Under the pieces are notes generated by a model, which saw only the letters and a list, made by a program, of their open reading frames with translations, was not told where the DNA came from and searched no databases. A DNA stretch of 64,000 nucleotides from Sulfobacillus thermosulfidooxidans DSM 9293 (lineage in GTDB: Bacteria; Bacillota; Sulfobacillia; Sulfobacillales; Sulfobacillaceae): positions 1,287,819 to 1,351,818 of the forward strand of contig NZ_FWWY01000001.1 in assembly GCF_900176145.1 (NCBI RefSeq). Direction: 5' to 3'. Of this stretch, positions 46,297 to 54,044 are shown piece after piece. Each line of letters starts with the position of its first letter. The first letter of the stretch is position 1. A program made the position numbers and the translations under genes.

Positions 46297-47246
46297 TGCG
46301 ATACAGTCTGGAACGGGTCTTGCAGGCTGTACCGACGTTACTTCTGCTATCGATCATTAGTTTTGTGCTGATTCACGTGGTTCCCGGTGGCCCGGCCGTG
46401 ATGATGCTGGGCGACAAGGCCACCCCGGCCTTGATTGCCCAGATCAATCGATCATTGGGACTGAATAAGCCGTTGTGGATGCAGTATGTGATTTGGTTAG
46501 GGCAGTTATTGCGAGGCCATCTCGGCTATGCGTACACCTATCACCAGAGTGTCGTGAGCCTTATTCTTACTAACCTGCCCCGTACCCTCATTCTGGTGGT
46601 GACAGCCATTGCCATTTCCCATGTATTAGCCGTGATTGTCGGAATTTATCAGGCCGTGCATCGCGATCAAGTCATAGACCACATTTTAACCGCGCTGTTG
46701 TACTTCTTGTACGCGATGCCGACATTTTGGCTGGGAGTCCTGATGGTGTCCACCTTTTCGATTACGCTGGGATGGTTTCCTTCGGGAGGACTCTACAACC
46801 CCTTGTTAACGCATCCGACCGTGGGCTCCTACCTAGATCATATGGTCTTGCCTGCGACGGTCTTGATCATTGGTTCGGTCGCCGGATGGGGTCGTTACAT
46901 GCGCTCAACCATGGCCGAGACGCTCGTCCAAGACTATATTCGCACCGCACGAGCCAAGGGTCTTAGCGAACGGGCCGTGTTGGTTCATCACGCCTTAAAA
47001 AATTCCCTGCTGCCGCTCATTACCCTTGTGGGCATGTCCTTACCCAGCCTCTTTAGTGGGGCGTTGATTATTGAAATTATTTTTGATTACCCCGGTATGG
47101 GCTTATTATTCTGGAACGCGGCCCAACAGCGGGACTATCCGATCTTGTTAGGAATTGTCATGATGGTGGGTGTGTTGACCATATTAGGCAACCTTTTGGC
47201 CGATATTCTGTATGCGGTGGTTGATCCCCGGATTCAATATCACTAG
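46293..47246 (+). CDS. ABC transporter permease, DppB type
   Basis: This 317-residue permease has six helices and the OppB-type start MMRYSLERVLQAVPTLLLLS, then HVVPGGPAVMMLG. The EAA loop reads YIRTARAKGLSERAVLVHHALKN. The true start is ATG 46293, which overlaps the DppC stop; the longer frame upstream is a shadow. No ATPase genes follow in the window, so they must be elsewhere or shared with another transporter. Confidence 0.9.
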   Translation: MMRYSLERVLQAVPTLLLLSIISFVLIHVVPGGPAVMMLGDKATPALIAQINRSLGLNKPLWMQYVIWLGQLLRGHLGYAYTYHQSVVSLILTNLPRTLILVVTAIAISHVLAVIVGIYQAVHRDQVIDHILTALLYFLYAMPTFWLGVLMVSTFSITLGWFPSGGLYNPLLTHPTVGSYLDHMVLPATVLIIGSVAGWGRYMRSTMAETLVQDYIRTARAKGLSERAVLVHHALKNSLLPLITLVGMSLPSLFSGALIIEIIFDYPGMGLLFWNAAQQRDYPILLGIVMMVGVLTILGNLLADILYAVVDPRIQYH

Positions 47247-47261
47247 TCTCTTCAAAAATCT

Positions 47262-47315
47262 ATGCGTACCGGGGATGTGTCCCAAGACGTCGGCTGTTCA
47301 TCCCCGGTGACGCAT
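47262..47315 (+). terminator. Long hairpin after permease operon
   Basis: ATGCGTACCGGGGATG (47262-47277) pairs with CATCCCCGGTGACGCAT (47299-47315) with one bulged G, around a loop of about 21 nt. It lies 16 nt after the permease stop. The downstream T-run is weak, so it may act as an attenuator or RNA-stabilising end between the permeases and the racemase gene. Confidence 0.55.
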
Positions 47316-47349
47316 CTTGTAACTTTATTGCTGTAAGGAGTACACCGGG

Positions 47350-48045
47350 ATGACAAAAACGTTGGGAATTTTAGCGGGTCTTGGCCCTTTGGCAGGGGCT
47401 CATTTTTATCGCCGGGTTATCGAATTGACTCCCGCTGTGAACGATCATGAGCATCTTTCCGTGGTATTAATTGCGGAAAATTCGATTCCAAGTCGCCTCG
47501 ATCATTTGATCGGGCAGGGTCCTTCGCCTCTGCCAAGCTTGATTGAGGCAGCACAGCGGTTAATCACGGCAGGGGCTGAGATTCTGGCGATTCCCTCGAC
47601 TACTACGCATGCCTATTACCAGGAGATTGCTACGAGTGTACCGGTTTCCGTGTTAAATCTCATCGAACTGGTAGCCCGGGATATTGCTCGATCATCCTCT
47701 CGCCGGGTAGGCATCATCGCGACCACGCCGACATGTACCTTGGGACTCTATGACCAGGCTCTAGCACAACGGGGAATTACCGCTGTGTATCCTGATTCAC
47801 AAACTCAAGACGAAATTATGGCGGTGATTAGGGGTGTTAAAGCCGAGGGCAACCGTCCACAGTGGGGAGAACGCCTCGAAGAGGCTATGGCAAAAGCGTG
47901 GGCACGGGAAACGGACGGTATGCTGTTAGCTTGCACAGAAACTTCTGTTGTCTTTGCCGGTATTTCGCATCCCCGCTTTCCTGGCCCTCTTTTTAATGCC
48001 ACAGATATTTTGGCCCGTGCGGCGATTGCCGCTTGTCAAGGATGA
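47350..48045 (+). CDS. Asp/Glu racemase family protein with Ser for Cys
   Basis: This 231-residue protein has the family fold markers TLGILAGLGPLAGAHFYRRV, then EILAIPSTTTHAYY and GMLLACTETSVVF. In typical racemases two cysteines act as acid and base. Here the first is Ser83 and only the second, Cys195, remains. Homologues with Thr in the first place and Cys in the second are known among Asp/Glu racemases, so some activity is possible. AGGAG precedes the ATG. The position between peptide permeases and an aminopeptidase suggests D-amino acid or peptide-derived amino acid turnover. Confidence 0.85.
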   Translation: MTKTLGILAGLGPLAGAHFYRRVIELTPAVNDHEHLSVVLIAENSIPSRLDHLIGQGPSPLPSLIEAAQRLITAGAEILAIPSTTTHAYYQEIATSVPVSVLNLIELVARDIARSSSRRVGIIATTPTCTLGLYDQALAQRGITAVYPDSQTQDEIMAVIRGVKAEGNRPQWGERLEEAMAKAWARETDGMLLACTETSVVFAGISHPRFPGPLFNATDILARAAIAACQG

Positions 48046-48164
48046 TCGCTCACAATGACAAAAAACCGGGGATTTAACTCCCTTTTATTGGGCATGCCGT
48101 GACCATGCCAAGCTCTATGCTAAAGCGTTTATTACCCATTTGAACCTGGAAAAGGAGAATCGTC

Positions 48165-49556
48165 ATGAGAACATGGATTGTGACAGATAATCTACTTGAA
48201 AAACCCCCCGTATGGATTGTGCCCCGGGAGTTATGGGACGGTGCCCAAATCTTCTTTGGTCTAAATGCCAACAGCCTTCCCGTGCTGCCGCAAGGAGCTC
48301 CTGTGATCACCTGTGGGACCCAGGGCGCTATCATCGTAGTTGATACACCTCCGGTTCGGCAAAAGCGCTACCGGGCCTATAGTGAGGCTGCGCGTTTGGC
48401 TGAAAAACAAGGGGCCCCGGTGGTGGGTGTTTATATTAGAGGACTCGATGAGACGATATTACCCTCTGTGATTTTTGGTCTTGAGCAAGGATTTTATCAT
48501 TATCAAGGCCAACAGGATACGGTAGAACGGGTGAGCGTGGTTGCAGAGGCCAAGGTGATGGACCGCATCCGGTATTTAACCCGTATTGCCGGGGCGCAGT
48601 CATGGGTTAGGGAATGGGTGAACACTCCGGCGAACGAAAAGCCCCCGCACCATTTAGCCGAGGAATATCAAAAGGGGGCACCGGATACCATTTCCTATCA
48701 TCTTTATACGCAAGACGATTTGAAGGATTTAGGGGCCGGAGGAATTCTTGCTGTCGGGTCAGGGAGCACACGACCTCCTGTACTCCTTAAAGGATACTAT
48801 CAAGGCAATGGCGATGGGCCTTGGCTTGCGTTGGTGGGAAAGGGCATTGTGTTTGATAGCGGAGGCATTTCGTTGAAAGCGCGGGAGGGGATGGGACGCA
48901 TGAAAGGCGACATGGCGGGATCGGCGGCCGTCATGGCAGCCTTGCGGGTTGTTGCGGAGAACCAGTGGCCGGTTAACATTACAGCATGGGCTCCGTTAGC
49001 GGAAAATTTACCAGATGGTGCAGCCTATCGCCCTGGCGATGTGATCAAGATGCTGGATAATACACGCGTTGAGATTATTTCGACAGATGCAGAAGGGCGC
49101 CTGGTTTTGGCGGATGCGGTGACGATGGCAATCCGGGACGGTGCATCCTTAGTTGTGGATATGGCAACGTTGACCGGTTCCAATGTTGTGGCCTTAGGAG
49201 GGGTCCGTGCAACTTTGATCGGCAATGACGACTCATTGGCAAAAGTGGTGATGGAATCCGCTCAGGATATGGAGGAACCGGTCTGGGAGATGCCACATGA
49301 CCAGGAATATGCCCTGATGAACCATAGCGGGATTGCCGATTTGAAAAACAGCGGAGGCCGGGCAGGAGGAACCATTTCTGCAGGGTTGTTTATTGGTCAT
49401 TTTGCCGCTAACGTGCCGTGGGCCCATGTCGATATCGCAGGTCTTGCGTATAACGAAAGTGAATCCGGTTTAGGGGCGACCGGTTATGGGGTGGCGCTAT
49501 TAGTGGAGCTTTGCCGACGTTGGGCGACTAAGTCTCAAGAGAAATCTTTGCGATGA
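48165..49556 (+). CDS. pepA: Leucyl aminopeptidase, M17 family
   Basis: This 463-residue cytosolic metallo-aminopeptidase has VGKGIVFDSGGISLK (metal-binding Lys and Asp), MKGDMAGSAAVMAAL (Lys and Asp), then ISTDAEGRLVLADAV, where the usual NTDAEGRL begins with Ser. The C-terminal WAHVDIAGLAYN follows. It removes N-terminal residues from imported or TldD-derived peptides. It has its own ribosome binding site (AAAGGAG). The long N-terminal domain is more divergent, as usual for M17. Confidence 0.93.
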   Translation: MRTWIVTDNLLEKPPVWIVPRELWDGAQIFFGLNANSLPVLPQGAPVITCGTQGAIIVVDTPPVRQKRYRAYSEAARLAEKQGAPVVGVYIRGLDETILPSVIFGLEQGFYHYQGQQDTVERVSVVAEAKVMDRIRYLTRIAGAQSWVREWVNTPANEKPPHHLAEEYQKGAPDTISYHLYTQDDLKDLGAGGILAVGSGSTRPPVLLKGYYQGNGDGPWLALVGKGIVFDSGGISLKAREGMGRMKGDMAGSAAVMAALRVVAENQWPVNITAWAPLAENLPDGAAYRPGDVIKMLDNTRVEIISTDAEGRLVLADAVTMAIRDGASLVVDMATLTGSNVVALGGVRATLIGNDDSLAKVVMESAQDMEEPVWEMPHDQEYALMNHSGIADLKNSGGRAGGTISAGLFIGHFAANVPWAHVDIAGLAYNESESGLGATGYGVALLVELCRRWATKSQEKSLR

Positions 49557-49580
49557 GATGACGCCAGTAAAGAGGTTTCG

Positions 49581-49772
49581 GTGGATACGCACGGGAAAAG
49601 AGGCGAGCTCAAACATCATAGCAGCAGGATTTCTCGCTTAAATCGATATGGGAAAGAACATGGCCGGAGGAGTTTTTTGCTTTCGAACGATCCCGACTTT
49701 GTGGCCTATGTGATGACACCACATGGTAATCTGAATGGGATGATGATTTTACCGGGAATTCGCCCGATATAG
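49581..49772 (+). CDS. Doubtful small ORF, 63 aa
   Basis: A GTG start at 49581 with AGAGG upstream opens a basic 63-residue frame that stops 31 nt before the acetyltransferase gene. It has no recognised motif or signal. It may be translated as a leader or be chance; confidence is low. Confidence 0.25.
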   Translation: MDTHGKRGELKHHSSRISRLNRYGKEHGRRSFLLSNDPDFVAYVMTPHGNLNGMMILPGIRPI

Positions 49773-49803
49773 GGGTGTATCGCCCGTAAAAAGGAGTCAT
49801 GCC

Positions 49804-50202
49804 ATGAATCCGATTCTTCTGGATTTTCCCCATGAATTCGAAACAGAACGGTTGGTCATCCGGTGTCCGTTACCTGGTGATGGCACCATGGTCTATGAGG
49901 CCATGGTGGAGTCTCACGCCGAAGTGAGGAAATGGATGCCGTGGGCCATTAACCTGCCAGTGGTCGAAGAGGTAGAAGAAAATGTGCGCCGGGCGCACGT
50001 CAACTTCATCCTCCGTGAGGATTTGCGCCTTCATCTGTTTCTCAAAGCATCTGGACGTTTTGTGGGCAGCACCGGACTGCACCGCATCAATTGGGACGTG
50101 AGACGGTTTGAGATCGGTTACTGGATTCGCACTGCGGAATCTGGCCGGGGCTTGGCGACAGAAGCTGTGCACGGTCTTGTACGATGGGCTTCAGAATATT
50201 TG
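49804..50202 (+). pseudogene. GNAT acetyltransferase, N-terminal part (split by IS605)
   Basis: The frame starts at ATG 49804 (AAGGAG upstream) and holds a RimJ/RimL-like N-terminus: FETERLVIRCPLPGDG, then FVGSTGLHRINWDVRRFEIG and RGLATEAVHGLVRWASEYL. The IS605 element then breaks it near 50202. Joining TTG (50200-50202) to ATT (52230) restores WASEYLIARRLEIRCDARN, which fits the family (W-A-x-E-x-L-x-A-x-R-x-E-I-R). The restored protein would be 195 residues, a normal length. Confidence 0.85.
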
Positions 50203-50250
50203 AACACAATGCCCGCGCATTTCCCTTCTTAGGCGATAGCCAAGAGGGGG

Positions 50251-50699
50251 TCAAGCGGGCGGCGGCCTCTTGGCCGCCTTGCGGGGTTTTTCTTGCGTCC
50301 CTTGGGCTTCGACGTAACGTTTCACCGTCTCCAGCGAGGCTTCACCGACGCTCCCGACATAATATGCGCGATGCCAGAAGTATGGCTTCCAATAGAATTT
50401 CGCTAAATGATCGGCAAATCGATTGCGCATCCGCCGCGCACTGGCGGATTTAAGATTGTTAATCAAGGTAGACAGGTTCAGCGCAGGATGGATACCCACC
50501 AGCAAATGGACATGATCTGCTTCCCCCCGAACTCAATCAGGGTACAGCGCCAGTCGTTCAGGATTTCTGCGAACGCCTCTCGCAAGGCCGCGAGGAGTTC
50601 TGACGTTAATGTCTTCCTTCGATATTTGGTCACGAAGACGATATGTAGCCGAAGAGAGTACACTGCATGTGAGGCAGACATCATTTCTGTGTCATTCAT
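50251..50699 (-). pseudogene. IS200/IS605 TnpA (Y1 HUH) transposase, frameshifted
   Basis: The N-terminal part (to about 50523; SLRLHIVFVTKYRRKTL) and the C-terminal part (LLVGIHPALNLSTLINNLKS, then YVGSVGEASLETVKRYVEAQ) lie in different minus frames. They join as EFGG-EADHVHLLVG if one more G is put in the six-base C run at 50523-50528 (plus strand). The HUH motif (HVH) lies right after that run and the tyrosine in the C-terminal helix. A one-base loss in a homopolymer could be a true mutation, a sequencing error or slippage. Confidence 0.85.
50261..50278. repeat. Left-end hairpin of the IS605 element
   Basis: GGCGGCC (50261-50267) pairs with GGCCGCC (50272-50278) around a TCTT loop, within the last codons of tnpA. 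An alternative 9-bp pairing (GCCAAGAGG at 50240-50248 with CCTCTTGGC at 50266-50274) is also possible. TnpA recognises such hairpins near element ends; a terminator role is also possible. Confidence 0.45.
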
Positions 50700-50712
50700 A
50701 GTAGCTTAATGA

Positions 50713-50718
50713 TATAAT
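50713..50718 (+). promoter_or_regulatory. Likely -10 box (TATAAT) of tnpB
   Basis: A perfect TATAAT lies 32 nt before the tnpB ATG, with a weak -35 (TGTCAT) about 17 nt upstream. It sits in the divergent gap between tnpA and tnpB. Confidence 0.5.
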
Positions 50719-50750
50719 AGACGTCCGAATCAACGCAAGGAGGTGAGGGC

Positions 50751-52208
50751 ATGCTGAACGGGTATAAGTTTCGCCTGTATCCGAGTCCAGAGCAGGAGCC
50801 GATCTTGCTCCAGTGGATCGGGTGTCAACGCCTCATCTACAACGCCAAAGTGCAAGAAGATCGCTATTTTCGCCGATTTCAGCGGCGGATGGTCGGGACT
50901 GTGGGCGAAGACATTCCTGTCGACCAACAGTACAGCCGCTTCATTACGGCAAAGACCGCATTCCTCCGCCAAGTGCCCTCCCCAGTGTTGCGCAATGGCG
51001 CGGTGCGCTGGCGACAAGCCTATCAACGGTTTTTTCAGAAACTGAGTGGTCGCCCAAAGATGAAGCGGAAATCCGGGCGACAAAGTGTCTGGCTGACCTC
51101 GGAGTTGTTCGACTTTCGTCCGATAGTCGATGACACCCCCGGCGCGGTGTGCGGGTATCACCTGCATGTCGGTACCGACAAATTTCCCGTCGGGATCATC
51201 CCGTATGTGGCCCATCGGCCGCACGCTGTGCCGGCTTCGATATATCTTGCCATCGAAGGGGGGCAGTGGTGGCTCTCGTTTGCGGCGGAGGATCTGACCG
51301 TCACGATTCCCGGCAAGGAGGGAGACGCGGCAACCGAACGCATCGCCGAGGATTTACGGCACCTCTCTGCTGACCAACTCGCCGAGCGCACGCTCGGCGG
51401 AGATCGCGGGATTGCCAAGCCCCTCATGACCTCCGACGGTCACGTGTTTGATCTCCTACCGGTGCAGCAAACCCGAATCCAGAAAGCGCGGCGGCAGCAC
51501 CGACGCTGGCAACGACGGGCTGCCCGCAGAAAAAAAGGATCGCAAAATCAGAAGAAAGCCTACCGAAAAGTGGCTCACTACCCCCAGTACGAAAAGAACG
51601 TCCGACACGAGTATGCGCATCAGACCAGTCACGCGCTTGTGGTCCACGCAGCCTACGACCTGTACGTCTTTGAGAATCTGCCTATCCAGCAGATGACCAA
51701 ACGGCCCAAAGCAAAAAAAGACGCCCAAGGCCATTTTCTGCCCAACGGGCGGGCCGCGAAAGCGGGCCTGAACCGGGCTATTCTCGCCTCGGCATGGGGC
51801 CAGGTGGTCATGTTCACGCGCTATAAAGCACGGCGCCGAGGCAAACTCGTCATCACGGTTCCGCCCCAACACAGTTCGCAGGAATGTGCTGAGTGTACAT
51901 TCACTGCCCCGGACAATCGGCCTTCCCAGGCTGCGTTTGTCTGTCAACGCTGCGGACACAGGGACAATGCGGACCACAATGCCGCCCGCGTGATCAAAAA
52001 ACGCGGGATTCAGAAACTCCTGTCCGGAGAACCGCTTACGACATCGCGTAAAACGACGCGGATTTTTCGGACACTAGGGCCGGAACGGTCCGAAGTCACG
52101 CCTGGGGAGACTCACATAAGACGTGCTCCGTCAAAGACGGACATGCACAGGTCGCAGAACCAGGAACTTCGCGGAGTGATCCGGGAAACCCCCACCTCAA
52201 CCCGATAG
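50751..52208 (+). CDS. tnpB: TnpB RNA-guided nuclease (IS605 OrfB)
   Basis: This 485-residue TnpB is longer than the usual ~400. The N-terminus (YKFRLYPSPEQEPILLQWIG) is typical. RuvC residues are in place: Asp in LGGDRGIAKPL, Glu in LYVFENLPIQ and Asp in HRDNADHNAARVI. The zinc finger (SSQECAECTF ... VCQRCGHRD) has both CxxC pairs. TnpB proteins cut DNA guided by an omega RNA read from the 3' end of tnpB and the right end of the element. Here that would lie near 52100-52230. A strong AGGAGGTGA lies upstream of ATG 50751. Confidence 0.95.
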   Translation: MLNGYKFRLYPSPEQEPILLQWIGCQRLIYNAKVQEDRYFRRFQRRMVGTVGEDIPVDQQYSRFITAKTAFLRQVPSPVLRNGAVRWRQAYQRFFQKLSGRPKMKRKSGRQSVWLTSELFDFRPIVDDTPGAVCGYHLHVGTDKFPVGIIPYVAHRPHAVPASIYLAIEGGQWWLSFAAEDLTVTIPGKEGDAATERIAEDLRHLSADQLAERTLGGDRGIAKPLMTSDGHVFDLLPVQQTRIQKARRQHRRWQRRAARRKKGSQNQKKAYRKVAHYPQYEKNVRHEYAHQTSHALVVHAAYDLYVFENLPIQQMTKRPKAKKDAQGHFLPNGRAAKAGLNRAILASAWGQVVMFTRYKARRRGKLVITVPPQHSSQECAECTFTAPDNRPSQAAFVCQRCGHRDNADHNAARVIKKRGIQKLLSGEPLTTSRKTTRIFRTLGPERSEVTPGETHIRRAPSKTDMHRSQNQELRGVIRETPTSTR

Positions 52209-52218
52209 GGTTAGGTGG
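52192..52218 (+). repeat. Right-end hairpin of IS605, possible omega-RNA part
   Basis: CCACCT plus AACCC (52192-52203, one bulged C) pairs with GGGTT plus AGGTGG (52208-52218) around a GATA loop. It lies across the tnpB stop and about 11 nt from the inferred right end. Such hairpins guide TnpA cleavage, and in this family the same region forms the TnpB guide RNA scaffold. Confidence 0.6.
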
Positions 52219-52229
52219 CGGGAGAGTTC

Positions 52230-52418
52230 ATTGCACGGCGCCTTGAGATCCGTTGCGATGCTCGCAATCTCAGGAGTCGGAAAGTTGCCGAGCGTGCGGG
52301 ATTTCATCTCGAAGCGGTCTTGCGTCAAGAGGAACCAGGTGTTGACGGACTGCCTAGAGACTCGGTCGTTTATGTGAAGTTACGTTTGCCAGGTGGTGAG
52401 TGGGGATATCCATCCTGA
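52230..52418 (+). pseudogene. GNAT acetyltransferase, C-terminal part
   Basis: This continues the acetyltransferase after the IS605 element: IARRLEIRCDARNLRSRKVAERAGF, then HLEAVLRQEEPGVDGLPRDS and VVYVKLRL. The CDARNxxSRKVAERAGF block is the acetyl-CoA-linked C-terminal part of RimJ/RimL-like enzymes. It has no start of its own with a ribosome binding site, so it is probably not translated. Confidence 0.85.
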
Positions 52419-52709
52419 TCGCATTTTTGAGATAGGTACGGCTTTTGGTGCGTTGCCATGGGTTTGCGCTTCAACGCAATATACCAACACGATTCAATAT
52501 CTTGTTACTATAAGATGTGGGTATTGTTTTTAGATGGAAAAGCGTTAATCCATCACAAAAATTTCTATTCCCTATTCCCATCTTTCCGTTGAGAGAAACC
52601 TTTTGACTAGATAGAAAGGAGGACCAAGAAACCTCGACTTGTCAAGATTTGTGGTAACCGCTATAGTCGAAGTACAAAATCGACGCACCCACTAGAAGGA
52701 CGTTGCAGC

Positions 52710-53819
52710 GTGGATATCCACTTTATGGCAGAATCTCATGCGGCAGTGTTGGAACGCACACGGAAGAATTTCGCGCTCTCTCCCTTGCGGGAAGTGGCAT
52801 GGGCACTGCATGTTCTGGCCCGTCCCACGGATCACGGAATATTTCAACGGTGGATTTTGGCTGCACGGCAACGCATGGGCCCAAGTTGGACAGATCAACT
52901 TGAAGAACATGCCCTCATTTTTCAGGGATGGCTACAAGCTTTGATTCCCATTCCTTCCGCGGATGACCTGACCCCACACTTTGACGATGAATGGGAACGC
53001 TTTATGGGTCTTAGTGTGATGGACCTCGAGTCCACTTATGAAAGAATCCGTAATCGCTGGACGGAAGATTTTGACAAACGTATGGCACGGAACTCGGAAT
53101 GGATTCGGGTTGCCCTGTTAACGAAGGGATCCTGGTGGTCGCCATGGCGTGGAAATCTTGAAGCGCTGCGCGATCAGCTGGGATATTTTATGCGCGAATT
53201 CTGGAACCGAGAATTTCAGACTGTCTGGGAAGAAAATTATCCCTACCTGGAAGATGATGTCAAGAACCTGGGTTCAGCACGGGGGAGCCCTGGGTTGTGG
53301 TGGCAGAATATGTCGCCACGGTTGCGCCTCGAGCGTGATCTTGACACGGTCAAAGTGCATGTCCCGTGGAAAACTACGTTATTGGTTAAGCACAATACAA
53401 TCGTCCGGTTTTTTCCTAGCGTCTTTTGCTGGCCCCATCTATGGGTTGATGGCGATGAACATCAAGTGAATATCACGTATCAATCACTCGCGGTGCGCAA
53501 TTGGGCGATGCCAGTGCCCGTTCCCGCTCAGATGGAAACACTGCTGGAAGCCATCAGTGAACCCACGCGCTTATTGATTATACGGCACCTTGTGGGCTCG
53601 ATGAGAACGACGAGTGCAATCAGTCATGCCCTGCGTCTGAGTGCTGGGACGGTATCGCGACACTTAACTTTTTTGCATTCGGTGGGACTGGTTGAGAGGA
53701 TTGCGGATGGTCATTACGTATTTTATCGTACCAGTGATAAAGGATTGGCAAGACTGGCTGCAGATTTGCAAAACCTTCGTCGCGATCCAGTCCCCAGATA
53801 TTTGGGTTGGCATGAATAG
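52710..53819 (+). CDS. ArsR-type HTH regulator with DUF5937-like N-terminus
   Basis: This 369-residue protein has a long N-terminal domain (about 1-255) like the DUF5937 helical domain. A winged HTH follows (about 272-350), with METLLEAISEPTRLLIIRHL, TSAISHALRLSAGTVSRHLT and a wing ending HYVFYRTSD. This layout is known for regulators in Gram-positive bacteria whose ligand is unknown. No metal-binding cysteines are visible. The start is GTG 52710 with a weak ribosome binding site. It is convergent with the glycosyltransferase gene. Confidence 0.8.
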   Translation: MDIHFMAESHAAVLERTRKNFALSPLREVAWALHVLARPTDHGIFQRWILAARQRMGPSWTDQLEEHALIFQGWLQALIPIPSADDLTPHFDDEWERFMGLSVMDLESTYERIRNRWTEDFDKRMARNSEWIRVALLTKGSWWSPWRGNLEALRDQLGYFMREFWNREFQTVWEENYPYLEDDVKNLGSARGSPGLWWQNMSPRLRLERDLDTVKVHVPWKTTLLVKHNTIVRFFPSVFCWPHLWVDGDEHQVNITYQSLAVRNWAMPVPVPAQMETLLEAISEPTRLLIIRHLVGSMRTTSAISHALRLSAGTVSRHLTFLHSVGLVERIADGHYVFYRTSDKGLARLAADLQNLRRDPVPRYLGWHE

Positions 53820-54044
53820 CCGTTCAGTTCATTTTCACCGGCCTCATGTCTGGTCCATATCACGTTTCCGAGATTATCCAAGCATTTTTAGGGATGAAAC
53901 ATAGGGGGGATGGAACAAGGACAAGGATCTGCATCACATACATGGCGAAATAACGAACCCAAGTCAGACATTTTCTAGGCTGGTCGCTAATCATTCCTCT
54001 AATCATCAATCATCTAAATATTTTGATCTCAATCTTTTCCTACG

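Larger units (their letters stand above)
50203..52229 (+). mobile_element. IS605-type element (IS200/IS605 family)
   Basis: The element has divergent tnpA (minus) and tnpB (plus) and hairpins at both ends. Limits come from restoring the GNAT frame and are good to a few bases; this family makes no target duplication. The left flank reads TTTGA, similar to the TTGAT-type targets of ISDra2 relatives. About 2.0 kb, so both genes fit. tnpA is frameshifted, so the element probably needs help to move. Confidence 0.82.
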
